Shown: piece by piece, positions 8,192 to 18,024 of the stretch
How the letters are laid out: each line of letters opens with the position of its first letter
Numbering within the stretch: position 1 is the first letter of the stretch
Assembly (NCBI GenBank): GCA_022925895.1
Contig: JAKSYS010000687.1
Span: 1 to 33,065, forward strand
DNA: 33,065 nucleotides
Direction of reading: 5' to 3'
Origin: Fragilaria crotonensis
Lineage: Eukaryota > Bacillariophyta > Fragilariophyceae > Fragilariales > Fragilariaceae
The notes under the pieces: model-generated
The model's input: the letters and a program-made list of their open reading frames with translations, nothing else
Told to the model about the DNA's origin: nothing
Database searches by the model: none
Made by a program: the position numbers and the translations under genes

Positions 8192-9324
8192 CTTCGAAAT
8201 TGGCAACTTTCCATGGCACCTGAGGGGGACACCTCGTCAGCGCCAAATGAAACATTGCCTGTCGGTCCTGGACTTCAGAATCTTGTTGACAATCCGAATT
8301 CGACACCTATATGTTTACTAGAAAGTGCAAAGTTGCAATGGCGCCAGTTGTTTTCCAGGTCAAGCCAGGGCAATGTATCGAGACAAATGTTTTAAGCACG
8401 TCCAATATGCGCTCTGAATGCGCCGTGGGGAGATGTACTGGGACCGAAAGCGTCAGGTATCACTAGACTTTACTCAATCAACGTAAACGGCATTTCTATC
8501 GACCGGAGAGGCGGCACGTTTGAGGACATTTGTCGCTCCATAAAAGAGGTACAAGCGGACATCTTCTGCGGACAAGAACACAATTTGGACACAACGCAAT
8601 TCCGCATACGGAGTGCATTGTTCGAATCGGCAAAACAGCATTGGAAAAAACATCGAATATCGTTCGGGACGACACCCATCACGGTGGAGAAACCATATAA
8701 ACCAGGAGGGACCATGATCTTGACGGTGGACAGTTTAATGGGTCGGGTGGTCCGACAAACTCGAGATTTGTGGGGAAGGTGGGTAGTTCAAGAATTTAAG
8801 GGCAAAGGGACACGTCAGATTGCAGTTTTCTCGGTGTATCAACCGGTGGATAAAACAGTTAAACCAGGTACCATCACGGTCGCAGCGCAACAGGCAAGTC
8901 TTCTCCGTTTGGCACAGGATTCGGTTCTGAATCCGAGAACGGCGTTTAGGCGAGATCTCTTGAGGGCACTTCAGGAATACTTATCGGCCGGTACCTTATT
9001 GTTAGTGGTCGGTGATTTTAATGAATCTTTCGGAGCGGACCCTGACGGAATGAGTAAGATTGCAGGACAACTGGGTCTACTGGACATCATTGCAAGTCGT
9101 CATTCGTCGAAACCGCCAGCTACATACGCACGCGGGACAAAACGACTGGATTATGCTCTCGCTAGCCCTCTGGTGGGAGAAGCACTTATTTCTGCTGGCT
9201 ACGAAGAATTCAACGCCCACATCGTGTCTGACCACCGAGGTTTCTTTCTTGACTTCGACACCAATCTACTGTTTGGCTCTGAAACCCAGCAACTGGTATC
9301 TGCAGAAGCGAGAGACCTGTCATC
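8189..9324 (+). pseudogene. APE-type endonuclease (ORF2 N-terminus), element 1, truncated
   Basis: ATG 8189 opens ORF2; an in-frame TAA at 8393-8395 interrupts it. The same frame then stays open through the whole endonuclease, with no frameshift. The APE/exonuclease III-like motifs are all present: INVNG (about 8480), GQEHN (about 8571), VYQPV (about 8837), GDFNES (about 9012), RLDYALA (about 9148) and SDHRG (about 9227). This enzyme nicks target DNA to prime reverse transcription. The ORF is cut at 9324 by the LTR of copia A, and the residues then read to 9400 belong to the LTR. With a stop near its N-terminus and no reverse transcriptase, the copy is dead. Confidence 0.75.
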
Positions 9325-9950
9325 TGTAGTTTTAATTGTTACAATGTCGCAACGAGGTAGGCTCGACGATGAATTAGCTTGCTGTGAGCAATTTAACTAA
9401 TTGTGAGCTTAAACTAACCTAAAAATGAAATCTCCATCTGCTCCTTGTGAACCTTGAGAATGAAAGTGCATCTGATGTAGATTTGCACTTGGAAATATAT
9501 GATGGAGAGATCTTCTGGTATCCTGAATGTGTAGAATGTAGTGATGAATGTAGATGACAAGTAACACATGGTACTGCAGTTGATGAGTTTCGAGGTACTG
9601 ACGCAGACGTACCGTGTACTGTCATGTTCGTAGAATCCTGAGGTTTGTGATGTTCTGAGTCTTTGAATTTCCGTAGGCTCTGCCTGCGCTTAGTATCTCC
9701 GGCAGATGTCGTGTTCTTCCTTACTTAGGTGCGCCATCAAAATTACTTAGAGTGACGCAGGGTTCGCATCGAGTTTTGAGTCCCGAATGGACGACGTCAT
9801 ATGTCTTACGTCGACATCCGGACATTCTCTGACGTGGTGGTGACGAAGTTGGAGTAGCGGTAAACAGTAATCCGTACGACGGTACGCCGGTACGCGATTT
9901 CGACGGTACTTAACACAGTGCAGTACGGCATGATACCAGTATACGTTTCA
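9325..9950 (-). repeat. 3' LTR of copia A
   Basis: Read on the minus strand, the segment begins TGAAACGTATAC just after the purine tract and ends AAAACTACA at the junction with element 1, giving the canonical TG...CA ends and 626 bp. Inside are several TGACG/CGTCA cores (near 9753, 9794-9799 and 9830-9836) that resemble bZIP/CRE sites. No second copy is present for comparison, so the ends rest on TG...CA, the purine tract and the abrupt stop of element 1. Confidence 0.65.
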
Positions 9951-9961
9951 CTCCCTCTCCC
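9951..9961 (-). other. Polypurine tract of copia A
   Basis: On the minus strand GGGAGAGGGAG lies directly before the LTR start and 11 bases after the pol stop codon. This is the usual place of the plus-strand DNA primer in LTR retrotransposons. Confidence 0.65.
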
Positions 9962-9972
9962 GTCCAACGCAG

Positions 9973-11655
9973 TTACCAGCCCATGATTCGTGGTCTTAAC
10001 CTTGTCAAGGTTTCCTCATTGACCACTTTCGTCAGTATGTCCGCCAACATAACCTCCGTTCCGATCGCTTCGATCACAATTCGTCCTTCCTGCACTTGTT
10101 GCCTGAAATGGTGATACTTCGTGTTGATGTGCTTGGTTCTTGGCCGCATTTTCGGACTTTTGACGCTTGTTGCCAATTCCACTGCACCACTGTTGTCCTC
10201 AAAGACTCTGCATCTCATGACTGGCTTGACACTCTTCTCGATTACTCCCTTTTCTTCCAATTTGTCCATCAGTTCGATCAGAGGTAGCACTTCCCTTGTT
10301 GCACTTGAAATCGCAATGTATTCGCTCTCAGTCGTCGATAGCGCCACTTCGCTCTGAACTCTTGATGTCCACAAGATAGGGCATCCAGCATACATGAAGA
10401 TGTATCCCATCCTTGACTTGGCAGTGTCACTGTCCCATTCTGCTGTCTCTGGGTCCCAATCACCAACAAATGAAGCATCCACATATTCTTCAAAACCCTT
10501 GCTCTTGTCAGGTTTCAGGACTAGACCTTTGTCCTTGGTACCTGCCAAATACCGTCCAATCCACTTAACTGCTTTTCCATGAACGTCCTTCGGTTCGCCG
10601 ACAAATCTTGCGCATTGATGGGTAGCGCATGTCACGTTGATTCTGGTGCATTTCTCCAGGTAGTTGAGCTTTCCTATCACTCTGCGGTAGTCAAAATGAC
10701 CGTCAAATGGTTCGGCGTTTGGGCATCTGAGTAATGGCTTGCTTGAAGCTCCTGTTGTCCTCTTGATTGCTGTCTTGTCAGCTTCCAATCTCAATTCCTT
10801 GAGAATGTCATCAATCAGGTGTGGTTGTGTGAGGTTGAAGCTCTTCCCATCTTCACTTCTTTCAATCTTGACTCCCAAGAAATCTGCAATGTCTCCTTCC
10901 ACTGTAAGATCCAATTCAGCTTTCTTCATATCCTCAATGATGCTGTCCAACTCCTTGGAATCTGGTCCTGCCAGAATAGAATATTCAGTATAGAGCACAA
11001 AGACACTCTATCCTCTGTAGAATAGGCATTCATCAATCTGACTTGCCACAAATCCCACTTTCTTGAGCTTCTCAATCAGGTGCTTGTTCCACACCCTCCC
11101 AGCTTGTCTTTGGCGGAACAGGCTCTTCTTGAGCTTCAACACATATTCCTCATCACCTTCCACTTCGAATCCCTTCGGAATTGCCATGTATAGTTCGCAT
11201 TCCACCAACGCTTGGGTGTACGCCAGCACGAAATCGATTTGCCTTGAATCCCATCCATTGATGAGACATTGGATCAGCACAATCCTTATGGTTGACCATG
11301 ATGCAACTGGAGCAAAGGTTTCCCAGAAATTCACCCCTTCTTCTTGCTTGGATCCATCAATGTTCAGTCTTGCCTTCCACTTGTAAACTTCTCTGGTAGC
11401 AATCCTTCTCTTCCTCTTCATTGACCAAACTGATGGCATGATCTTGTGACCCTTTGGCACTGCTGACTTCTTGATCAGTTCCCAAACTTCATTCTTGGTG
11501 TGCGCTTCCACTTCTTTCTTCATGGCTCCTTTGAATTCCTCTCGGTCTGGCTCTCTCATCGCCTCGTGGTAATACATGGTGTCCGGATCTTTCGACGCTG
11601 CCAACGCAAAAACCTCCTTGGGCCCTTCGCTCTCTTCTGCGATCCCAGCGAAAGT
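9973..11655 (-). pseudogene. Copia A pol: reverse transcriptase and RNase H, inactivated
   Basis: One reading frame runs from about 11655 to the TAA at 9973-9975, broken by a single in-frame TAG at 11008-11010. The N-terminal part carries the copia RT start (VWSMKRKR, then VYKWKARLNIDGSKQEEGVN and the catalytic aspartate in QIDFVLAY). After the TAG the sequence reads VLYTEYSILAGPD at the position where family members have Y-x-D-D, so both active-site aspartates are replaced. RNase H motifs follow: YVDASFVGDWD, LSTTESEYIA, FEDNSGAVELA and RTKHINTKYHHFR. The gene is thus dead by two independent lesions. Upstream pol domains are missing. Confidence 0.85.
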
Positions 11656-11666
11656 CACCAAGTCCG

Positions 11667-13436
11667 GTGTCGACACCACCCACATCACCTGTACGGCCCG
11701 CGACAACCAAGCTGACTAGCTTAGCACAACGAGCGCGTACAACAAACGGGAATCTGACCGCCGACGCTGCCTCTAGTCCCATCGTAGCCCAGTCCCCTCC
11801 CAACACCCATGACACCCGGAAGGACGACGTTGATATGGAAGATATTTCGTCTGAACACTCTCCAATCCTCGTCGACCCAACCCTCAATGACGGTACGCAC
11901 CGTATCACCATAAAGTGGAAAGTTGATGCAGATGTCAAAAAGCTTGCCGAAGAGCCGCACCTTTTGTATTCGGAAATTCATTCTCTGCTGGGACTTCTCT
12001 TCGATAAGAGCGACGGAGAGCTATACCCCTGGAAGAATTCCGCAGAATACACGGCTCAGCCAGTTCTCCAAATTCCGACTCCGACTTTGGACCAGTATGT
12101 AACCCCCAACATCACCACGGTGGAAAAATCTTCTCTTGTTATTTTTGCCATTCGGTTCGGCTTCAGTCATAAACATCCGGGAGTGTGGCAGCAGAAGTCC
12201 ACCACAAAAGAAACCATTGCATTGAATAATATTCGAGTGCAAGTGTCCAATTCCACAAGCCTATGCGGTGCGTCAGTGATTGCAGGTTATGTCTTGTTGA
12301 AACACCCAACTATGACACATAAAACGTGGTACCTTAAACACCTCCGTCAGCAGCTCCCCAAAGACACTCCATACTTCGACCTTCGCTTACGGCATCAGAC
12401 CCCAACGGGACAAACCATCAATCACATTGCGGTGGAATGTGGAGTGAACCAAGTAACTCCGGTTTGTCAAGCACTGCTCCAGGTTCTCAATGGCACACAA
12501 ACAGCAATTTTCTTGCCTAGATATGCGTTCGCATCTATGACACAAGAAAAGATTGCAGCTGCATTTGAGGCTCATAATCACTACGTCTCATCCTTGACAC
12601 AACTACCATTGTTTCCAGTCGTGGCACATCTCGATAGGCCAAGATTAGAGCAATATCCAGACGGCACCACGGTGGAAAGATCAACTAGAGAGTGGGCCAT
12701 GCAACTGTGTCTAGCGGACGGTACTACGCCTGCCCAATGTGACGTAGTCAATGGTGGTAAAGATAGACACGCGTACTTCTTGGTCCCCACGGCTCACGCA
12801 GCTGAATTAAAGATCGAATGGCGACAGTACAAGGAAAGGTTAAACCCTATGTCCAAAAGGGAAGCCACTTATCGTGAACGGATCCCAGACCTTCCAACCG
12901 CAATTTATCTTCCTCCCTCTCTTCAGAGTACCCTTGATCATCTGGACCGCATGTCCACGGCAGATGTATGGCGCCAGGTTCCCCCTTCCGTCAAACAACC
13001 GCCGAAGGTAACACAAAGTAAATCGGATACACAGCGTACATCAACGCCCAGGTCGAAAAAGAGGTCGTCGCTGGTCAAACGAGCTCCAACGGCACAACCT
13101 ACAATGACCCCAGTACCCCCGCCTTGCAAAGTTCCACCTAGAGCCAATATTGACGTATTGACACTAGACACAGATAGTGAGTCAGACACAAACGAAGAGA
13201 TAATCAAAAAATCCATCCCAACATCCAGGACGGACACAAACAATGGCAGCCCACAGGTTAACCGGATGGATGAATTGGAAACCCTCCTACGATCTCAACA
13301 CAGGACATGGGAGACCACAAGCGCAATCGCAAACAATACAGCTCAGCAGCTATCCACCATTCAATCCCGAATGGATCAATTCGACAAACTTCAGGATAAC
13401 GTCACTCTCTCACCATGGAAGGCCAAGCTAACCTGA
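11667..13436 (+). CDS. ORF1 protein of non-LTR element 2
   Basis: The frame is open from before 11667 (GTG there; first clear ATG at 11836) to TGA 13434-13436, up to 589 codons. It shares with element 1 the block NDGTHRITIKWK, VIAGYVLLKHPTMT, TPYFDLRLRHQTPT, QTAIFLPRYAFASM, DGTTPAQCDVVNGG and REATYRERIPDLP. A Pro/Ser/Thr-rich linker and the start of a coiled coil (RMDELETLLRSQ) follow. No zinc knuckle is seen. The expected role is an RNA-binding, multimerising particle protein. The frame shifts near 13415-13436, where the coiled coil continues in the next ORF; element 1 keeps these parts in one frame, so this is probably a lesion rather than a gene boundary. Confidence 0.75.
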   Translation: MSTPPTSPVRPATTKLTSLAQRARTTNGNLTADAASSPIVAQSPPNTHDTRKDDVDMEDISSEHSPILVDPTLNDGTHRITIKWKVDADVKKLAEEPHLLYSEIHSLLGLLFDKSDGELYPWKNSAEYTAQPVLQIPTPTLDQYVTPNITTVEKSSLVIFAIRFGFSHKHPGVWQQKSTTKETIALNNIRVQVSNSTSLCGASVIAGYVLLKHPTMTHKTWYLKHLRQQLPKDTPYFDLRLRHQTPTGQTINHIAVECGVNQVTPVCQALLQVLNGTQTAIFLPRYAFASMTQEKIAAAFEAHNHYVSSLTQLPLFPVVAHLDRPRLEQYPDGTTVERSTREWAMQLCLADGTTPAQCDVVNGGKDRHAYFLVPTAHAAELKIEWRQYKERLNPMSKREATYRERIPDLPTAIYLPPSLQSTLDHLDRMSTADVWRQVPPSVKQPPKVTQSKSDTQRTSTPRSKKRSSLVKRAPTAQPTMTPVPPPCKVPPRANIDVLTLDTDSESDTNEEIIKKSIPTSRTDTNNGSPQVNRMDELETLLRSQHRTWETTSAIANNTAQQLSTIQSRMDQFDKLQDNVTLSPWKAKLT

Positions 13437-14005
13437 CGATCACGGTTCAGGGCTTGTACGAGCAGATTCAGCGCCTCACTCAAGTGATTGATAGGATGTC
13501 TCAGACAATGAACGGGCCTTCCTCGCAATCGACAGTTGGACAGGCGAGCATCGAGCAAATCAACACCACAAGCCAAGTAGCGCGACAACTCTTTCAATCC
13601 ACACCGATGGCAGATAGCATGTCGACCGGAGGGAACACAGCTTCTTCAGAATCCAATTCCACATGTGCCTCCAGTGACTCAAACCAAAGCTGTTACAAGT
13701 CACCACAAAAGAAGAAGTTACGCTCCAGGGGAGAAGAACGTACTAACGACCACAACTTGTCCCCTACTGAAGAGGAACCATCCGTCACAACGCCAAGCAC
13801 CACGGCGCCGACATCGCTAGAGGAATATCAAGAGACCCCACAGACCCAATACGGCAGCACTCCCCAATCTTCCTCCTCGGACCATCTCATCAATACGGTT
13901 CCATTCACTGGCACGTTTTCACCACAATTTTCCACAAACACTCAAAGCCCCCCGGACGCTCAATACACTCAGCAACGTGATCCGGCTGGGCGGGAGCACA
14001 CATAA
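13415..14005 (+). CDS. C-terminal part of ORF1, element 2
   Basis: ATG 13415 overlaps the ORF1 stop by 22 bases and gives 196 codons. It begins with a helical stretch (LYEQIQRLTQVIDRMSQTMN) that continues the coiled coil of ORF1. A serine-rich segment, a basic patch (SPQKKKLRSRGEE) and a tail ending RDPAGREH follow, the last matching the tail of element 1. It is best read as the C-terminus of ORF1 separated by a frameshift. Its TAA forms the TAATG junction with ORF2. Confidence 0.65.
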   Translation: MEGQANLTITVQGLYEQIQRLTQVIDRMSQTMNGPSSQSTVGQASIEQINTTSQVARQLFQSTPMADSMSTGGNTASSESNSTCASSDSNQSCYKSPQKKKLRSRGEERTNDHNLSPTEEEPSVTTPSTTAPTSLEEYQETPQTQYGSTPQSSSSDHLINTVPFTGTFSPQFSTNTQSPPDAQYTQQRDPAGREHT

Positions 14006-14007
14006 TG
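14003..14007 (+). promoter_or_regulatory. TAATG stop/start junction, element 2
   Basis: TAA 14003-14005 and ATG 14005-14007 share one A. The junction and its ACACATAATG context are identical in element 1, although the flanking proteins are far from identical. Coupled termination-reinitiation is inferred, as known for SART1. Confidence 0.7.
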
Positions 14008-17000
14008 TTCACACAACCAGAGCGTCAACTCTTCGCGACGGCGTTTCCAGACAGAACGGCGTTACGTTTCCACGACATCATCAATCCAGCACCCGACTCC
14101 GCTCCGACGGGAACGCAGTCATCATTCGAACATTCTCGCATGCAAGTTGCCCAGTCGGAGTGGCGGCGCATCTTTGCCAACAAAACCCGGCCACAGGCAC
14201 CTGCACAGGAGATAGCCCCCATTCGGCTCAACCAACACAATCTTCGACAAAACATCCCCTGGGGCGATGCCCTAACAAATAAAGATCCAAATCATACTCG
14301 ATATTACGGGCTCAACGTTAACGGGTTCCAACTTGATCGGGAAGGCGGTCAGTTCTCCGACTATTGTAAAGTGCATGCGGAGACTCAAGCTGACGTAAGT
14401 GGCATCCAAGAACACAACATTGACACTACCCAACCACAGCTGAGAAGTATACTACACGCCACGGCGCGGAAACATTGGCAACGTTGTGTCCTCACGCAAG
14501 CCAGCACGCCAATAACATTCGCCGGCTCCTACAAACCAGGTGGCACACTCATGCTGTCTACTAGCAGCATAGTAGGACGACTTTCGGATCATGGCACCGA
14601 CAAATGGGGCCGGTGGGTTTACCAAACACTCAAAGGACGTCAGGGCACTCTGGTGACCTTCATCACTGCGTATCAGGTGGTAGATACTCATGCTTCACAG
14701 ATGGGTAACCTCTCCGCTGCCGCCCAACAATCTAGCTTGCTAGCGTCCACTGACGACCCAATCCAACGTCCACGCCAAGCCTTTATACGTGACCTTATCG
14801 CGTTTGTCACCACATTGCAACGACAGCAACATGATATTGTCGTCGCGGGAGATTTCAACGAACGTATAGGAGAAGATGACGCTGGTGTAGAACGGTTATT
14901 ACTGGAATGCCAGTTGGTTGACGTGATGGCCAAGTTACATCCATCACTTCCCGAACCACCTACATACGCTCGAGGCCGCAAACGCCTCGATTATGTGTTG
15001 GTTTCGACTCGAGTCATCGGCGCAGTACGTTTCGCGGGGTATGAACCGTTTGCGCATAGATTTCACACGGATCACCGCGCATACTTCGTTGATTTTGAGA
15101 CAGTTCCAATGTTCGGAGGAGAGACCCAACCCATAGCTACTTTCGAACAACGACAACTCCATTCGATCAACGTCAATCAAACAACCCAATATTTGCGGTG
15201 GAAACACGAGCACCTCAAAGCCAAGAACGCGTTCGAGCGCAGTGAAAGACTCACACGCCCAGGTATTCGTCACCGGTTTGCTGAACGCCTTGACCGTGAT
15301 GTGGTAAATATTAGCCTGGCAGCGGAAAAACATACAGCAAACTATGCCGCACCAGCGTGGTCAGTTCAACTTGACAAAGCTAGAAAGAAGGTATCTCTTC
15401 TGAAGAGAATTTTGACTATGTATCGCACACAATGGGACTTAACCAGTCAGGTACAGCCACTGATCAGACAGATGCAAGACTCGTTTCTGTATCCATCAAC
15501 AGCGCAAGAGTGTTCTCAACAATTAAGAGCAGCAAAAGGTGAGGTTAAAAAGATCATCAAAGACCACTATCAAACTCGAGCAGACGAACAAGCAGAACGC
15601 ATTGAAAGGTTGGCGTCTTCCTCTAGTCTTAACGACCAGAAGAAAGCCACTGCTCTAAGGAACATACGTAAAGCGGAAGCTATTAAGCAAGTGTTTGGAA
15701 AAATTCGAAGTCTGCGGAATGCCAACACCGCACGTGGTATTACACAAATTGAAATTCCAGAAAACGCGGAAGATGACCCTAAAACGTGCTCCCGCTGGAA
15801 AGTGGTTGATGTCCCAACAGAAGTCCTACACCATCTACAGGTCCGTAATCGTAAGCACTTCGGGCAGGCGCAAGGCACACCCTTTACAACAGACCCACAT
15901 TCAACGCAATTTGGATTCTGCGGAGACACTCCTATGGCGGACGCCGTCTATAACGGTACATACGATTTGAATTCAGTCACAAATCAAGATGTTCGACAAT
16001 TCTTGCAATATTTACGGCAGGCACAGAATACCATTCACGACACCATACCAGTCGAGCTCTCGCTAGAAGATTTCACATCCAAGCTTCGGGTATGGCGTGA
16101 GTCTACTTCTACGTCACCATCCGGCCTCCACCTTGGCCACTATAAAGTCATGGTGTCCCGACACAAATACTCTGATGCACAACCGACAGATCCAGCCCGC
16201 ATAGAATTAGATCAAATTCAACAAGATCTGCTGATGCTTCATCTCCGACTGGTGAATTATGCGCTGCGCACAGGATACCCCTATTCGCGATGGAATCAAG
16301 TGGTGAACACGATGCTGTTGAAAGAACCATCGAATTACAAGATACACCGTACCCGGGTGATTCATATTTACGAAGCCGACTACAACTTGATTCTGAGCCT
16401 CAAGTGGCGAGAAGCACTATTAGCGGCGGAAAGAGCGCATACACTTAATGAGGGTCAGTATGGGTCGCGCCCGGGCAGAAATGCACACGATCCAGTTTTT
16501 CTTGAAGTGCTACAAACCGAAATCTCCCGAGCAAGCAGGAAATCCTTAGTACAAACGAATTACGACGCCACATCGTGCTACGATCGCATCATCCCGAGTG
16601 TCGCAATGATGGCAAGTAAGAAGTACGGAGTTCCAGCATCAGTTGCAAGGATGAACTCAACAATGCTTCAAAACGCCGAATACAAACTGCGCACGGACCT
16701 CGGAGTCTCAGAGACGGGATACCATCACCAAGATGCTAACCCAATATACGGCACTGGGCAAGGTAGCGGCAACTCCCCTATGATATGGTGCTTCATTTCA
16801 AGTGTATTATTCGACTGCTACAAAGATCGATCATATGGTGCAGTGTATGAAACACCGGACAGATATGTGGATGACAGCAATGGCCAAACAAACGCGTTCC
16901 TTAGCGACACCCAGCCTAGTCCTGCCTCACTGGCTTCTTTAATGCAACACGACGCACAAGTATGGACAGATCTCTTGTGGACGTCAGGAGGGAGTCTCGA

Positions 17001-18024
17001 GTTATCGAAATGCTCCTACCAAGTCCTACATTGGATATTCACTGCCAATGGCTCACCAGTTCTGGCGGGCGGACACACTCACACCTCGGTATCAATATCC
17101 GATGCGCAGCGCCAGACCTCTGCTACCCTCGAACAATTATCAGCACACTCCGCACACAAGACGCTAGGACATTATCTTTCCCCGGCTGGAAATCTTACTT
17201 CCCAGTATCACCATCTTCGTCGGAAAAGCGACGAGGCGGCGGCATTTGTTGCTACTCACCCGTTCAATCGAGCCGACACGTGGACATATTACTTTGCGGT
17301 TTATCTCCCGAGCATAGGGTATCCGTTGGCAAACAGTCACTTCACGAAGCAGCAGTTGGATCGTATTCAAAGCAAAGCCCTACGCTCGATTATATCGAAG
17401 TGTGGTTACAACCGGAACACCCATCGCTCTATAATTTTTGGCACATCGAAGTACGGAGGGGCTAACTTTCGAGACCTTTGGTCTCTTCAAGGCATCGGAC
17501 AAGTCAAACTGTTTCTGCGGGCGTGGCGAAAACCGGGCTCTCAACAAGGGAGACTGTTGCAGATCGCGGTGGCGTGGGCCCAGTTGTCTCTTGGAACGAG
17601 CACTCCATTTCTTCAAAATGTCACTACCGCGCTTCCCCACATTGAATGTAAATGGCTCGCATCATTACGAACGTTTTTGTCCAAAGTTAACGGCTCCTTG
17701 GAGTACAAGCCAACGTACGTCCTTCCAGGTGCACGAATCAACGACGCCCACATCATGGACAAAGTACTCGAGTCACTACGATTTACAGACTCTCAAATCC
17801 GCCAGATCAATTACTGCAGGTTGTACCTCCAAGTGGTCTTGATATCGGACTTGGCATTAGCGGACGGCCGCAAGCTGGACCCGTATATGCTCGAGGGAAA
17901 TCCACATCACGATTCCAGCAGCATGTCTTCTTTACATCACGTTAAACAAGATCGGCCCCATCAAAAGCATGGAACCTATGGAAAGAAGCCAACCTGTTAT
18001 GGAGCGACATATCAGGAACAATGA
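14005..18024 (+). CDS. ORF2: APE endonuclease and reverse transcriptase, element 2
   Basis: ATG 14005 gives 1339 codons. Endonuclease (residues about 100-365) motifs: GLNVNG (N104/N106), QEHN (E136), AYQV (Y223), AGDFNE (D283, N285), RLDYVL (D329, Y330) and TDHRAY (D356, H357). A long linker with charged helices follows, then reverse transcriptase (about 700-1050): motif A in NYDATSCYDRI (about 852), motif B GTGQGSGNSP (about 916) and motif C YVDDSNG (about 953). These nick the target and copy the element RNA at the nick. YVDD rather than the more usual FADD of many non-LTR elements is notable. Near 17960 the likely true protein shifts into the next frame (reading KAWNLWKEANLLWSDISG), so the last 20 or so residues here are probably not native. 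Confidence 0.85.
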   Translation: MFTQPERQLFATAFPDRTALRFHDIINPAPDSAPTGTQSSFEHSRMQVAQSEWRRIFANKTRPQAPAQEIAPIRLNQHNLRQNIPWGDALTNKDPNHTRYYGLNVNGFQLDREGGQFSDYCKVHAETQADVSGIQEHNIDTTQPQLRSILHATARKHWQRCVLTQASTPITFAGSYKPGGTLMLSTSSIVGRLSDHGTDKWGRWVYQTLKGRQGTLVTFITAYQVVDTHASQMGNLSAAAQQSSLLASTDDPIQRPRQAFIRDLIAFVTTLQRQQHDIVVAGDFNERIGEDDAGVERLLLECQLVDVMAKLHPSLPEPPTYARGRKRLDYVLVSTRVIGAVRFAGYEPFAHRFHTDHRAYFVDFETVPMFGGETQPIATFEQRQLHSINVNQTTQYLRWKHEHLKAKNAFERSERLTRPGIRHRFAERLDRDVVNISLAAEKHTANYAAPAWSVQLDKARKKVSLLKRILTMYRTQWDLTSQVQPLIRQMQDSFLYPSTAQECSQQLRAAKGEVKKIIKDHYQTRADEQAERIERLASSSSLNDQKKATALRNIRKAEAIKQVFGKIRSLRNANTARGITQIEIPENAEDDPKTCSRWKVVDVPTEVLHHLQVRNRKHFGQAQGTPFTTDPHSTQFGFCGDTPMADAVYNGTYDLNSVTNQDVRQFLQYLRQAQNTIHDTIPVELSLEDFTSKLRVWRESTSTSPSGLHLGHYKVMVSRHKYSDAQPTDPARIELDQIQQDLLMLHLRLVNYALRTGYPYSRWNQVVNTMLLKEPSNYKIHRTRVIHIYEADYNLILSLKWREALLAAERAHTLNEGQYGSRPGRNAHDPVFLEVLQTEISRASRKSLVQTNYDATSCYDRIIPSVAMMASKKYGVPASVARMNSTMLQNAEYKLRTDLGVSETGYHHQDANPIYGTGQGSGNSPMIWCFISSVLFDCYKDRSYGAVYETPDRYVDDSNGQTNAFLSDTQPSPASLASLMQHDAQVWTDLLWTSGGSLELSKCSYQVLHWIFTANGSPVLAGGHTHTSVSISDAQRQTSATLEQLSAHSAHKTLGHYLSPAGNLTSQYHHLRRKSDEAAAFVATHPFNRADTWTYYFAVYLPSIGYPLANSHFTKQQLDRIQSKALRSIISKCGYNRNTHRSIIFGTSKYGGANFRDLWSLQGIGQVKLFLRAWRKPGSQQGRLLQIAVAWAQLSLGTSTPFLQNVTTALPHIECKWLASLRTFLSKVNGSLEYKPTYVLPGARINDAHIMDKVLESLRFTDSQIRQINYCRLYLQVVLISDLALADGRKLDPYMLEGNPHHDSSSMSSLHHVKQDRPHQKHGTYGKKPTCYGATYQEQ

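Larger units (their letters stand above)
5820..9324 (+). mobile_element. Non-LTR retrotransposon element 1, truncated after its endonuclease
   Basis: This element is recognised by ORF1 and an APE-type endonuclease, both collinear with the more complete element 2 at 11660-20124. The 5' boundary is placed near 5820 because ATGCCAACA at 5831 aligns with the start of ORF1 in element 2. The 3' boundary is the LTR end of copia A at 9325, which follows SAEARDLSS; in element 2 the protein continues for about 950 more residues. Reverse transcriptase and RNase H are missing and do not reappear in the window, so this copy cannot move on its own. Confidence 0.75.
9325..11660 (-). mobile_element. Ty1/copia retrotransposon A, 5'-truncated
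   Basis: On the minus strand, pol (RT then RNase H) is followed by a purine tract and a complete LTR ending at 9325. Gag, protease, integrase and the 5' LTR are absent: homology stops near 11650-11665, where non-LTR element 2 begins. The LTR end lies directly against the endonuclease ORF of non-LTR element 1, so A inserted into that element. A target-site duplication cannot be tested because the other end is lost. The pol sequence is of a different lineage from copias B and C. Confidence 0.8.

Noticed and set aside
11667-11669. GTG at 11667 as the start codon of ORF1
   Set aside because: The frame is open further upstream into copia A sequence and GTG starts are rare in eukaryotes. The real ATG is probably lost at the junction, with 11836 the first clear ATG.
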